From Novosphingobium sp. RL4 (GTDB lineage Bacteria; Pseudomonadota; Alphaproteobacteria; Sphingomonadales; Sphingomonadaceae): a DNA stretch of 64,000 bases. A program made the position numbers and the translations under genes. Positions 53,190 to 61,751 of this stretch are shown here, one piece after another (positions within the stretch are counted from its first letter, which is position 1; every line of letters starts with the position of its first letter). The stretch lies in assembly GCF_035658495.1 (NCBI RefSeq), contig NZ_CP141944.1, positions 3,332,501 to 3,396,500 on the forward strand, in the 5' to 3' direction. A model generated the notes under the pieces. The model was given only the letters and a program-made list of their open reading frames with translations. It was not told the origin of the DNA and made no database searches.

Positions 53190-54200
53190 ATGACAGTTGG
53201 AATCAAGGACGTAGCCCGGGTTGCCGAAGTGTCCCCCGCCACCGTTTCGCGGGTGCTGTCAGGCCGCAGCGTCGATCCCGCGATGCACGAGCGGGTGCTG
53301 GCGGCCGTGAAGTCCACCGGCTACCGCCCCAACCTTGCGGCGCGGCGCCTGCGCTCCCAGCACACCAACACCATCGGCCTGATCGTCGCCGATATCCGCA
53401 ACCCCTTCTTCACCGCGGTCTCGCGCGCCATCGAAAGCCTCGCCACCGCACGCGGGATGCGGGTGATCCTGTGCAACACCGACGAAGACCCGGCCAAGGA
53501 GGCCGGCTATCTCGAACTGATGCACGAGGAACGCGTAACCGGGGTGATCTTCGCGCCCTGCCGCCAATGGGTCGAAAAGGCCGAGCGGCTGGAACCGGGC
53601 TTCCCCGTCGTCCTGATCGACCGCAGCCTGCCCAGCGCCGGTCTCGACACGGTATTGCTAGACAACGAAACCATGGCCGCCGAATTGGTGGCGCACCTCC
53701 ACGCCCAGGGCCACCGCCGCGTGGCCGGGCTGTTCGGCGCCGCCAGCAGCACCGGGATCGAGCGCCGCGCCGGGTTCGAGCAAGCGGCCCGCAAGTTCGG
53801 CATGGAGGCCGTCACGGTCGAGATGCCGCACGCCGCCGAGGCCGCGGCACGCACGGTCAGGGAACTGCTCTGCGGCCCGGTTCGCCCGGACGCGCTCGTC
53901 GCCAGCAACGGCGTCATGCTGCTCACCGTGCTGCGTGCGCTGCGCGACCTCGATCTCGCTGTGCCCGGCGACATTGCCCTTGCCGGGTTCGACAACAACG
54001 ACTGGATGGAATTCGTCGGCGACGGGCTCTCGGTGATCGAACAGCCGGTCGAGGAGATCGGCCGCACCGCGATGACCATGCTGCTGGACCGGCTGGACCA
54101 TCCCGAAGCGCCTGCCCGCAAGGTCGTGCTGGCGGGACGCCTCATCACGCGCGGATCGAGCGGCCCTCACGCCCGCGCCAACCAGCCCATCGGAGCCTGA
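53190..54200 (+). CDS. LacI-family transcriptional regulator (fructose locus)
   Basis: A 336-residue repressor. N-terminal HTH (GIKDVARVAEVSPATVSRVL) with hinge (YRPNLAARRLRSQHTNTIGL) and periplasmic-binding-like sensor domain (NPFFTAVSRAIESLA; GLFGAASSTGIERRAGF; FDNNDWMEFVGDGLSVIEQP). ATG 53190 is preferred; TTG 53184 is in frame. Divergent from fruB with two matching operators between. By position it is a FruR-like controller of the fructose operon; the effector (probably fructose-1-phosphate or a related sugar phosphate) is inferred. Confidence 0.92.
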   Translation: MTVGIKDVARVAEVSPATVSRVLSGRSVDPAMHERVLAAVKSTGYRPNLAARRLRSQHTNTIGLIVADIRNPFFTAVSRAIESLATARGMRVILCNTDEDPAKEAGYLELMHEERVTGVIFAPCRQWVEKAERLEPGFPVVLIDRSLPSAGLDTVLLDNETMAAELVAHLHAQGHRRVAGLFGAASSTGIERRAGFEQAARKFGMEAVTVEMPHAAEAAARTVRELLCGPVRPDALVASNGVMLLTVLRALRDLDLAVPGDIALAGFDNNDWMEFVGDGLSVIEQPVEEIGRTAMTMLLDRLDHPEAPARKVVLAGRLITRGSSGPHARANQPIGA

Positions 54201-54202
54201 CC

Positions 54203-55069
54203 ATGATGACCGACTTCAGCGCAAAACAATCGATCGGCCGGGACACGCGCCTGTGCATGTCGCTTTCCGCCCGCCCCGGCAACGCCGGGTCGCGTCTGCA
54301 CAACACGCTCTACGGGCTGCTGGGGCTGGACTATGTCTACAAGTCCTTCTCCACCACGGACCTGCCAGCGGCCATCGGCGGCCTGCGGGCGCTGGGCATT
54401 CGTGGCTGCGCGATCTCGATGCCGTTCAAGGAAGCGGTGATCCCCCTGCTCGACGGGCTTGAGGATTCGGCCCGCGCCATCGACAGCGTGAACACCATCG
54501 TCAACGACGAAGGCGTGCTGACCGGCTACAATACCGACTATACCGCCGTGCGCGATCTCGTTGCCCGGCGCGGCATCGATCCGGCCACGCCGTTCCTGCT
54601 GCGCGGCAGCGGCGGCATGGCCAAGGCGGTCATGGCCGCGCTTCGCGATCTCGGCTTCCGCCAGGGCACGATTATCGCCCGCAATGCCGAAGCCGGCCCC
54701 GCCCTTGCCGAACAGTACGGTTTCCGCTGGCTCCCCGAGCTTCCCGAACAGGGGGCGGCGATGCTTGTCAACGTCACGCCGCTCGGCATGGAAGGCGCGC
54801 AGGCCGGCGAACTCGCCTTCACGCCCGCGCAGATCGCCGCCTGCGACGTCGCCTTCGACGTGGTGGCGCAGCCCGCCGAAACGCCCTTTATCAAGGCCGC
54901 CCTCGCCGCAGGAAAGACGGCGATCTCCGGCGCGGAAGTGATCGTGCTCCAGGCCATCGAGCAATTCGTGCTCTATACCGGCATCCGCCCCGACGATGAG
55001 GCCATTGCCAAGGCCACCGCCTTCGCGCATGGCCCGCAAGTAGCCCGGCGGCTGCAAGACGCGGCGTAA
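54203..55069 (+). CDS. shikimate 5-dehydrogenase-like protein (HI_0607 family)
   Basis: A 288-residue NAD(P)-dependent oxidoreductase that begins two bases after the LacI stop. Motifs are TRLCMSLSARPGNAGSRLHN, GIRGCAISMPFKEAV (catalytic Lys region), AIDSVNTIVND, YNTDYTAV, the nucleotide-binding RGSGGMAKAVMAAL and FDVVAQPAETPFI. These match the HI_0607 (SDH-like) branch rather than AroE; that branch has low activity on shikimate and its true substrate is unresolved. Cotranscription with a sugar regulator suggests a carbohydrate-linked substrate, but that is speculative. Confidence 0.9.
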   Translation: MMTDFSAKQSIGRDTRLCMSLSARPGNAGSRLHNTLYGLLGLDYVYKSFSTTDLPAAIGGLRALGIRGCAISMPFKEAVIPLLDGLEDSARAIDSVNTIVNDEGVLTGYNTDYTAVRDLVARRGIDPATPFLLRGSGGMAKAVMAALRDLGFRQGTIIARNAEAGPALAEQYGFRWLPELPEQGAAMLVNVTPLGMEGAQAGELAFTPAQIAACDVAFDVVAQPAETPFIKAALAAGKTAISGAEVIVLQAIEQFVLYTGIRPDDEAIAKATAFAHGPQVARRLQDAA

Positions 55070-55141
55070 TGCCGGCCCGAAGGGGCAGGATGTGCTCGCA
55101 GTGCCATGGATTTGTCCGGAACATGGGGTAAGGAAGCTGAT

Positions 55142-56146
55142 ATGAAACCGACACTCACCCGCTTCCTGCTCGAAAAGCAGCGCGAGCCGAACTCGACCTG
55201 CCCGCCCGAACTGCGCCTGCTGATCGAAACCGTGGCGCGCGCCTGCAAGACGGTGAACCACGCCATCGCCAAGGGCGCGCTGGGCGACGTTCTGGGCAGC
55301 CTCGACAGCGAGAACGTGCAGGGCGAAGTTCAGAAAAAGCTCGACGTGCTCGCCAACGAACTGCTGCTGGATGCCAACGAGTGGGGCGGCCACCTCGCCG
55401 GAATGGCCTCGGAAGAGATGGAAACGATCCATCCCATCCCCAACCGCTATCCCAAGGGCGAATACCTGCTGGTCTACGATCCGATCGACGGTTCCAGCAA
55501 TGTCGACGTAAACCTCTCGGTCGGCACGATCTTCTCCGTGCTGCGCGCGCCTGACGAATGCGCGGGCCGCGAAGTACGAGAGGAAGATTTCCTCCAGCCC
55601 GGGACCGCGCAGGTCGCTGCCGGCTATGCGATCTACGGCCCGCAGACGCTGCTGGTGCTGACCCTGGGCTCCGGTGTCTACGAGTTTACGCTGGATCGCG
55701 AACTGGGCGCCTGGATCATGACCGACGGCCCCATGCAGATTCCTTCGGGCAATTGCGAAATCGCCATCAACATGGCGCGCCGCCCGCAGTGGTCGCCAAC
55801 CGTGGTGCGCTACATCGACGAGCGCCTGACTGACGGCAAGGGCCCCTGCGGCCGGGACTACAACATGCGCTGGACGGCCTCGATGGTTGCCGACGTGCAT
55901 CGCATCCTGAAGCGCGGCGGCGTGTTCCTCTATCCCGCCGATCACCGCACGCCGGGCAAGGCGCGCCTGCGCCTGCTTTACGAAGCCAATCCGATGAGCT
56001 TCCTGGTCGAACAGGCGGGCGGCGCCTCGACCGACGGCTGGAACCGCGTGCTCGACGTGACCCCGGTCGGACTTCACCAGCGCATCGGCCTGATCCTGGG
56101 CGATCCCGAACAGGTCGCCGCCCTCATGGAAACGGAAACGGCCTGA
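55142..56146 (+). CDS. fbp: fructose-1,6-bisphosphatase, class I
   Basis: A 334-residue enzyme. The metal/active-site loop [14 protein letters not shown] (residues about 117-130), [10 protein letters not shown], the substrate region [20 protein letters not shown] and an acidic metal-binding Glu-Glu in the first third fit class I FBPase. It dephosphorylates fructose-1,6-bisphosphate in gluconeogenesis. GTAAGGAAG precedes ATG 55142. Its position beside the fru genes is logical, since FruK feeds the same substrate pool; here it is on the regulator's strand, 72 bases after the HI_0607-type gene. Confidence 0.95.
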   Translation: MKPTLTRFLLEKQREPNSTCPPELRLLIETVARACKTVNHAIAKGALGDVLGSLDSENVQGEVQKKLDVLANELLLDANEWGGHLAGMASEEMETIHPIPNRYPKGEYLLVYDPIDGSSNVDVNLSVGTIFSVLRAPDECAGREVREEDFLQPGTAQVAAGYAIYGPQTLLVLTLGSGVYEFTLDRELGAWIMTDGPMQIPSGNCEIAINMARRPQWSPTVVRYIDERLTDGKGPCGRDYNMRWTASMVADVHRILKRGGVFLYPADHRTPGKARLRLLYEANPMSFLVEQAGGASTDGWNRVLDVTPVGLHQRIGLILGDPEQVAALMETETA

Positions 56147-56160
56147 CCGAGGCTCGACGA

Positions 56161-56186
56161 CCCGGAGCTTCGGGTGAAGTTCCGGG
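56161..56186. terminator. hairpin between convergent fbp and MocR genes
   Basis: CCCGGAGCTTC (56161-56171) pairs with GAAGTTCCGGG (56176-56186), one G-T pair, four-base loop. It lies 14 bases after fbp and just past the end of the opposite-strand gene. No T-run. Confidence 0.5.
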
Positions 56187-56195
56187 CCGTTGAGG

Positions 56196-57602
56196 CTAGA
56201 CCATCGGGCTGAAACGGCCATCCTGATGGTGGATCATCGCATCCACCATCTTCAGCGCCCGTTCGATGCATTGCCGATCGGCGCTGCCGCCGATCGAGAT
56301 ACGCACCGCATGACGGGCCTCGGGGTCGATGCGGAACTGCTCTCCCGACACGACCGAGATGCCGAGCGGCCGCAGCGCCCGCACGAGATCGGCGGACTGC
56401 CCTTCCCGCTCCAGCGCAATCCACAAGTGATAGCCCGCGCGGGCCGCCTCATAGCTCCCATGCGGCAGGATGCCTGCCGCGATAGCCTGCCGCGCAAGGC
56501 ACTCGTCCCGCACCTCCGCCACCAGCGAGGCCCATTTCCCGGTGTTCAGCCACTGGGTACAGACGGCCAGGTTGAGCGGAGGCGCCATGATCGTGGTCTC
56601 ATAGGTATCCGTCGCCAGCCGCAGCGCATCCCGAAGCTGCGGCGCGCGCAAGTACGCAACGCGCAGCGATGGCGAGACGAGCTTTGAAAGGCTTGCGACA
56701 TGCCACGTCCGCTCCGGCGCGAGCGCTGCCAGCGACGGGATCTCGCCGCTGCCGAGACGGGAATAGGGATCGTCCTCGATGATGAGAACATCGTGCCGCC
56801 GCGCGATCTCGGCAATGCGGCGGCGCCGTTCCTCGCTGAGCGTCGCGGTCGTCGGATTGTCGTTGTCGGGCACGAGATAGATCGCCCTGACCGGGGTGGA
56901 TTGAACCGCCCCGGTTTCGCAGGCCCGCGCGAAAGCATCGGGATCGATGCCGTGCCGATCCGCGCCGAGCGGCACGATCGCCACGCCGTGCCGGCGGCAA
57001 ATCGCGCTCCAGCCCGGATAGACGAAAGGCCCCGTGCACACGACATCGCCGGGCGCCAGAACGGAACTGACAACCGCATGCAGCGCGGTTTGCGCACCGC
57101 TGGTGACGATGACGTTGTCCTCCGTCGCCTCCATTCCCGAAGCCGCCAGCCACTGCGCGCCGGCCGCGCGGTCTTCCGGAGCGCCGCCCGCAGGCTGATA
57201 CTGCAACCGGTTCGCCGCGGCCGGGCCTTCGAGCACGGCTTGCAGGGCATTCGCGAAACTGGCGGCATAGGAACTGTTGGAGGGAATCGGCGGCAGGTTC
57301 ATGCCGGTGTCGAACGGCGGCACCTGGCTGGACGCATCGAACGCCGCCTTCCCCCGGACGAAGCTGCCGCGCCGCCCTTCCGCGTCGATCAGCCCCTGCC
57401 TGCGCGCCTCGGCATAAGCGCGCGTGACCGTGCCGGTATCCACGCCCAGCGCTTCGGCCAGTTCGCGCTGGGGCGGAAGGCGATCCCCCGGATTGAGCCG
57501 ACGCTCCTCCACATCCCGGCCGATCGCCGCGCAGATCGCCAGATAGAGCGGCCCTTGAGCATTGCGGATGTCCGGCAGCCAATTTTGCATCACTGTTTGC
57601 AT
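56196..57602 (-). CDS. MocR-type GntR/aminotransferase-fold regulator
   Basis: About 468 residues. Winged helix at 10-75 (GPLYLAICAAIGRDVEERRL; LPPQRELAEALGVDTGTVTR), linker, then a class I aminotransferase-like domain (GAQTALHAVVSSVL; YLVPDNDNPTT; VLIIEDDPYSRL) with the PLP Lys in SLSKLVSPSLRVAYL. MocR proteins use PLP as a sensor rather than as catalysts. The frame opens at ATG 57617, but that ATG lies within a perfect palindrome that is probably the operator, so ATG 57602 (or 57590) is preferred. Divergent from the DUF983 gene, which is the likely target along with itself. Confidence 0.88.
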   Translation of the reverse strand: MQTVMQNWLPDIRNAQGPLYLAICAAIGRDVEERRLNPGDRLPPQRELAEALGVDTGTVTRAYAEARRQGLIDAEGRRGSFVRGKAAFDASSQVPPFDTGMNLPPIPSNSSYAASFANALQAVLEGPAAANRLQYQPAGGAPEDRAAGAQWLAASGMEATEDNVIVTSGAQTALHAVVSSVLAPGDVVCTGPFVYPGWSAICRRHGVAIVPLGADRHGIDPDAFARACETGAVQSTPVRAIYLVPDNDNPTTATLSEERRRRIAEIARRHDVLIIEDDPYSRLGSGEIPSLAALAPERTWHVASLSKLVSPSLRVAYLRAPQLRDALRLATDTYETTIMAPPLNLAVCTQWLNTGKWASLVAEVRDECLARQAIAAGILPHGSYEAARAGYHLWIALEREGQSADLVRALRPLGISVVSGEQFRIDPEARHAVRISIGGSADRQCIERALKMVDAMIHHQDGRFSPMV

Positions 57603-57631
57603 TGACTTTGTATGCATACAATATCCATATT
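57602..57631 (+). promoter_or_regulatory. divergent promoter with MocR operator
   Basis: TTGACT (57602-57607) and CATATT (57626-57631), spaced 18 bases, form a plausible promoter for the DUF983 gene. The spacer holds the perfect 14-base palindrome TTGTATGCATACAA (57608-57621), so regulator binding would block or stimulate RNA polymerase. Confidence 0.6.
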
Positions 57632-57673
57632 GAGCAACAGACGAATCCTCGCGATCAACGGCGGACCTGCATC

Positions 57674-58102
57674 ATGTCAGACAACAATATGGAGCCCGGC
57701 GACAAGGCCCGCCGTATTTTCAGGTGCGGCCTGAAAGGACTTTGCCCCCGTTGCGAAAAAGGCGCCATGTTCCGCAAGTGGCTCAAGCTGAACGATACCT
57801 GCCCGGCCTGCGGGCTCGATTACGGCTTCGCCGCCCCTGACGACGGCCCCGCCTTCTTCTCGCTCTGCATCGTCGCCTTCCCGCTCACGTTCTTCGCCGT
57901 ATGGCTGCAGGTGAAGTTCGACCCGCCGTTCTGGGTCCATCTGCTCACTTCGTTCCCGCTGGTCGGGCTGGGCTGCGTGTTGCCGCTGCAGTATATCAAG
58001 GGCTGGCTCGTGGCCTCGCAATACGTGAACAAGGCGCAGGAAGCGGGCACGGAGGCACTCTGGGCCGATCTCAATGCCCGCGCCCCGCGCAACGGCGATT
58101 GA
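57674..58102 (+). CDS. DUF983 family membrane protein
   Basis: A 142-residue protein with two CxxC pairs at the N-terminus (LCPRCEKGAMF and TCPACGLDYGF), a zinc-ribbon-like module, followed by two membrane spans (FFSLCIVAFPLTFFAVWL; LTSFPLVGLGCVLPLQYI). This matches DUF983, frequent near cytochrome oxidase genes in alphaproteobacteria; function unknown. It starts 43 bases after the predicted -10 of the MocR-controlled promoter. Two further genes follow in the same orientation. Confidence 0.9.
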   Translation: MSDNNMEPGDKARRIFRCGLKGLCPRCEKGAMFRKWLKLNDTCPACGLDYGFAAPDDGPAFFSLCIVAFPLTFFAVWLQVKFDPPFWVHLLTSFPLVGLGCVLPLQYIKGWLVASQYVNKAQEAGTEALWADLNARAPRNGD

Positions 58103-58109
58103 CCTGCCC

Positions 58110-58436
58110 ATGACCATGCCGACTGCCGGTCACGCAACCCCGCTGCAATCCGCCCGGGACTTCGTTGCCGAATACTTCGAAGCACTGGAACGCCCCGATC
58201 TCGCCCGGATGGTGCGCGCGGGATCGGGCGACGACTTTGCCGAAATGCACAGCGCAACAAGGCTGCTCGCATCGCAGGCCGCCAAGATCGCCCGGTATGA
58301 AGAGGCGCTCGATCAATATGCCGACCACGGTTTCTGGGACGATGCCCTGCCCGGCGGCCCGCTCGCCCTTCACGATGGCGGCGACATGGCGCGCAACGTG
58401 CTCAAGGGCAGGCCCGCGTTCTTCCATCGCGATTGA
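58110..58436 (+). CDS. hypothetical protein (108 aa)
   Basis: A small soluble, acidic, helical protein (QSARDFVAEYFEALERPDLA; AAKIARYEEALDQYADHGFW) of unknown family. The ATG at 58110 lies seven bases after the DUF983 stop, so it is likely cotranscribed. An upstream in-frame ATG at 58074 would overlap the DUF983 gene. No catalytic motif seen. Confidence 0.65.
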   Translation: MTMPTAGHATPLQSARDFVAEYFEALERPDLARMVRAGSGDDFAEMHSATRLLASQAAKIARYEEALDQYADHGFWDDALPGGPLALHDGGDMARNVLKGRPAFFHRD

Positions 58437-58455
58437 TGCATCGGACCCGCGAACC

Positions 58456-58917
58456 GTGAAAGCATGGATATCGGCCCGCGCGGCCTTTGCCGGAATGGCT
58501 CTCCTGATCGGACTCGCCGGATGCCGCGATGACCGTCATGACGAGCGCCTGCGGAAAGCGGGGCAAGACCCGACCCTGCAAGAGCTTATGAAAGTTGCCG
58601 ACGTGGAAAGCGGCGCCCGGAAATTCCGGCAGTGCGCCGCCTGCCACAGCATCATCGAAGGCGCGAGCGATCGCGGCGGACCGAACCTGTTCGGCGTGTT
58701 CGGCCAGCCCCCCGGCACCAACAGGTCGCGCTACGGCTACACTGCGGCTCTGATCGGCATCGGCGGCAGATGGGACGAAAAGGCGCTCGACGCATGGATC
58801 GCCGCCCCCGCCTCGGTCGTGCCGGGCACGACCATGCAGTTCCCCGGCGTGAAGGACCCGTTGGACCGAGCCGACCTGATCGCCTACCTGCGCACGCAGG
58901 CAAGAGACCCCCGATAA
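58456..58917 (+). CDS. c-type cytochrome, lipoprotein-like
   Basis: A 153-residue protein. The leader (WISARAAFAGMALLIGLAGC) ends in a lipobox Cys, so it is membrane-anchored in the periplasm. One haem site CAACH at about residues 63-67 and a distal Met ligand in TTMQFPGV place it among class I cytochrome c proteins (cytochrome c2/c552 size). GTG start at 58456; it follows the small hypothetical gene by 19 bases. Its electron partners are unknown. This gene probably ends the DUF983 operon. Confidence 0.9.
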   Translation: MKAWISARAAFAGMALLIGLAGCRDDRHDERLRKAGQDPTLQELMKVADVESGARKFRQCAACHSIIEGASDRGGPNLFGVFGQPPGTNRSRYGYTAALIGIGGRWDEKALDAWIAAPASVVPGTTMQFPGVKDPLDRADLIAYLRTQARDPR

Positions 58918-58966
58918 CCACCGCGCGGCTGCGGGAAAATGGGCAGCGCCCGGGCGTGGACGAGAT

Positions 58967-60742
58967 TCACAAGCGGTCCATCCGCAGCCAGGCATCGTCG
59001 CCCAGCCACGCCTGCCCGAGCGCCTGGCGGGCGGCGGCCGCTTCAACACCGCGCCCTTGCGCCTTCTCGCTTTCGGCAAGTCCGTAAAGTGCCCAGCCGC
59101 TTTTCGGAGACTGCACGAGCGCGGCACGAAAAGCCTGCGCCGCCTCGCCATAATGCCCGGCCCTGAACAGGGCCGCGCCAAGCGACTGGCTCACGGGATA
59201 ATACCAGTATGGCGGCTCCTGATAGGGTATCTTCGCCTCCAGCACGATTGCCCGGCGATAGAGGCGCGCGGCCTCTTCGTAGCGCTTTTCCGAAAAGGCC
59301 AGCTTGCCGCGCGCCACCGCTTCGGCAAGCTGGAGAAGGTCCGCTGCGGGCACGCCCTGTTCGGTCATGCCGGCCAGGGTGCCGGATTTGCGGATTTCCA
59401 CGATGGCGGCGATTTCACGCTCGGCTCCGGCGCGGTCCCGCCCCTGCGCCCGGGCAACTGCGCGCGCATAGAACCGCATGGCAGCGGCATAGGGCAAACG
59501 CGGGTCGGGCGGCGGCATGGCCAGGATCGCCTCGGGTTCGGCAAATTGCGCCATCGCCAGAAAGGGTGCGGCATCGATCGCCTGTATCCAGGCGATCCGC
59601 GCGGAGGTGCCGGGATCCAGCAGTTTCCGCAGACGCTGCGCCTCGGTGATCGCCGTGCGCATGTCACCTGCCATCTGCGCGGATGTCACGATGAAGTGGA
59701 CGTTGTGAGGGTAATAGCCGAAGCGGACGAGGCTGCGATCGTTCGTGCTGCGGATGAAAGCCTCGTCTGCACGCGCGGCCGCAATGTTGACCCGGATGGA
59801 ATCGGCGTAGCGGCCGACCAGTTGATAGATGTGCCCCGGCATGTGGACGAGATGGCCGGCGCTCGGCGCGCCTTCCCGCGCCAGCCGGTCTGCCGCAGCT
59901 TCCGCGCGGCGCGGCTCCGCGCTGTTCTCCATGAGATGGATGTAAAGATGCGCGGCCTGAAGGTTGCCCGGGTCACGCATTAGCACGCCCTCGATCAGCC
60001 GAACCGCCTCGCCGCTTCGGCCTGTCGGCGTTCGCTTGTCCGCCTCCCAATAGCTCCACGGGCTGACATCCATGACCGCTTCGGCCGCCAGCACGGCCAC
60101 ATCGTCATCCGCTGGAAAGCGACGGGCAACGCCGATCATGGCATCGGCATATGCGGCATCCAGTGCAGAGCGATCGGCCTTCGCATCGCGCGTGTAGCGG
60201 CGCGCCGTCGCACCGATCAACGCCTGCTCCAGCGGGGACGCATGCACGCTTTGCCCTGCGGCCCTGTCCATCGCCGCCAAAGCCGCATTGCGATCGCGAT
60301 CGTCCATGGGCGCGTTGATGTTCGGCCCCAGCGCAAGCGCCTCGCCCCACCAGCACATCGCGCAAGCCGGATCGAGCCGCTGCGCCTCGCGAAAAGAGCG
60401 CACCGCCCCTGCATGATTGAAGCCATAGGCCAGCAGGAGACCCTGATTGAAATAGCGCCGCGCCTGCTCGCTTGAAGTGGTGATCGGCAAACGATCGGCA
60501 ACGAGATCGCGATAGAGCGGTATCGCCTGGGATGCGGCACCGACCGGACCCGTAACGGCTGCGGCAAGCACAAGCTCGTGCGCCAGCACCGCCGCCTCAG
60601 CCCTTGCGCCGCAAATCGAAGCGGCAAGCCCTGACGGATCGAGCATGGCCAGAGTCACCGGCGAAATGCCCGCGCCAGTCGAAAAACTGGCAAGAACAAA
60701 GCCCTGCGCCGCCAAAGCAATGCTGCTCAACACCCTCTGCAT
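58967..60742 (-). CDS. exported TPR-repeat protein
   Basis: A 591-residue protein with a hydrophobic N-terminus (IALAAQGFVLASFSTGAG) that may be a signal. TPR-like repeats are visible at ARRYFNQGLLLAYGFNHAGA, CAMCWWGEALALGPNINAP, AADADR-type helical blocks, and at the C-terminus (LGAALFRAGHYGEAAQAFRA; ALVQSPKSGWALYGLAESE). The CxxC in CAMC and the long helical middle match a group of bacterial TPR proteins of unknown function. Not adjacent to a partner gene. It likely scaffolds protein contacts. Confidence 0.75.
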   Translation of the reverse strand: MQRVLSSIALAAQGFVLASFSTGAGISPVTLAMLDPSGLAASICGARAEAAVLAHELVLAAAVTGPVGAASQAIPLYRDLVADRLPITTSSEQARRYFNQGLLLAYGFNHAGAVRSFREAQRLDPACAMCWWGEALALGPNINAPMDDRDRNAALAAMDRAAGQSVHASPLEQALIGATARRYTRDAKADRSALDAAYADAMIGVARRFPADDDVAVLAAEAVMDVSPWSYWEADKRTPTGRSGEAVRLIEGVLMRDPGNLQAAHLYIHLMENSAEPRRAEAAADRLAREGAPSAGHLVHMPGHIYQLVGRYADSIRVNIAAARADEAFIRSTNDRSLVRFGYYPHNVHFIVTSAQMAGDMRTAITEAQRLRKLLDPGTSARIAWIQAIDAAPFLAMAQFAEPEAILAMPPPDPRLPYAAAMRFYARAVARAQGRDRAGAEREIAAIVEIRKSGTLAGMTEQGVPAADLLQLAEAVARGKLAFSEKRYEEAARLYRRAIVLEAKIPYQEPPYWYYPVSQSLGAALFRAGHYGEAAQAFRAALVQSPKSGWALYGLAESEKAQGRGVEAAAARQALGQAWLGDDAWLRMDRL

Positions 60743-61115
60743 GCACCCGACCCTTGACCGAGGTAGCCGCCGAAAAAGCGCTAATTCACACCGACTCTCC
60801 GAGCCGCCATCTTCAACCGGAACAAGCTGCTCGCGCCGCCGATATCTGTCAACATGACACCGGACGTGACCTCAGCGAACGAAAAAACCGGCTTCCGCCC
60901 GAAATACGTTCAAGCGCTGCCGGCAATCACGCACATGAGAACAAAGCCCCGGTCGGTGAGGAGAATTCCCGGACATTCCGCGCGAAATTCGCAAGAGACG
61001 ACTTTCGTCGAGCCAACGTCCAGCCACGATAAAGGAAATTGAGCCGGATCGCCCTGAAGCCAAGGAAATCTTTCGATTTCCTGCGATCAGTTCTGGATGG
61101 TCCCGGAAGGGCTCT
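60743..61115. other. intergenic region, no gene recognised
   Basis: About 373 bases between the TPR gene start and tRNA-Ser. Open frames in it are short, lack ribosome-binding sites and show no recognisable product. Promoter for the TPR gene probably lies at its left end. Confidence 0.5.
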
Positions 61116-61205
<90 letters not shown>

Positions 61206-61322
61206 GCTAGAGATGCGATAGCGATGGAAGGTCTCCATCGGGTCGGGAAGCGCGCCGTTAGCCCAGCATTTCGACCTTGCCAACCCCCTGTTTTCAAAAA
61301 TGGGGATTGTCCACAGGGGTTG

Positions 61323-61351
61323 CTTGTTTGCACCCCGCAGGAAACCTATAT
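61323..61351 (+). promoter_or_regulatory. RpoH (sigma-32)-like promoter of hspQ
   Basis: CTTG (61323-61326), an 18-base spacer, then CCTATAT (61345-61351): a full match to CTTG-N17/18-CYTATNT. The -10 ends seven bases before the hspQ ATG. Confidence 0.65.
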
Positions 61352-61358
61352 TTCTCGC

Positions 61359-61739
61359 ATGAACAGGGCGCACTTTTTTTCACCCACGGCCGGACGCATC
61401 ATCGATGCGCCTCGCCAGACCCGTGCGCGATTCGCTATCGGCGATGTGGTCCGCCACCGGAATCATGACTTCCGGGGCGTCATCTTCGATATCGATCCGG
61501 TGTTCGCCCATAGTGAGGAATGGTACGAATCCATTCCCGTGGACGTGCGCCCCAAACGCGACCAGCCCTATTACCACCTCCTCGCCGAAAACGAGGAATC
61601 CAGCTACGTTGCCTATGTCAGCCAGCAGAACCTGCTCGCCGATGCCGAGGGCGGGCCGGTAGACCACCCCTCTTTGTCGCAGATGTTCGATGATTTCGGC
61701 AACGGGCGCTATCGGTTGCGGCGCGGTCTCGCGCACTGA
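61359..61739 (+). CDS. hspQ: heat shock protein HspQ
   Basis: A 126-residue protein with the YccV-like hemimethylated-DNA-binding/HspQ fold: RFAIGDVVRHRNHDFRGVIF, DIDPVFAHSEEWY, PYYHLLAENEESSYVAYVSQQNL. HspQ is a heat-induced cofactor that modulates Lon-type proteolysis. A 24-residue N-terminal extension precedes the core. No Shine-Dalgarno is found near ATG 61359, and the promoter is too close for one, implying a near-leaderless mRNA. Monocistronic. Confidence 0.92.
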   Translation: MNRAHFFSPTAGRIIDAPRQTRARFAIGDVVRHRNHDFRGVIFDIDPVFAHSEEWYESIPVDVRPKRDQPYYHLLAENEESSYVAYVSQQNLLADAEGGPVDHPSLSQMFDDFGNGRYRLRRGLAH

Positions 61740-61751
61740 ACCCGCGCTTTT

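Noticed and set aside
54167..56221. 684-codon minus-strand open frame
   Set aside because: Shadow of the HI_0607-type and fbp genes, which have clear family motifs.
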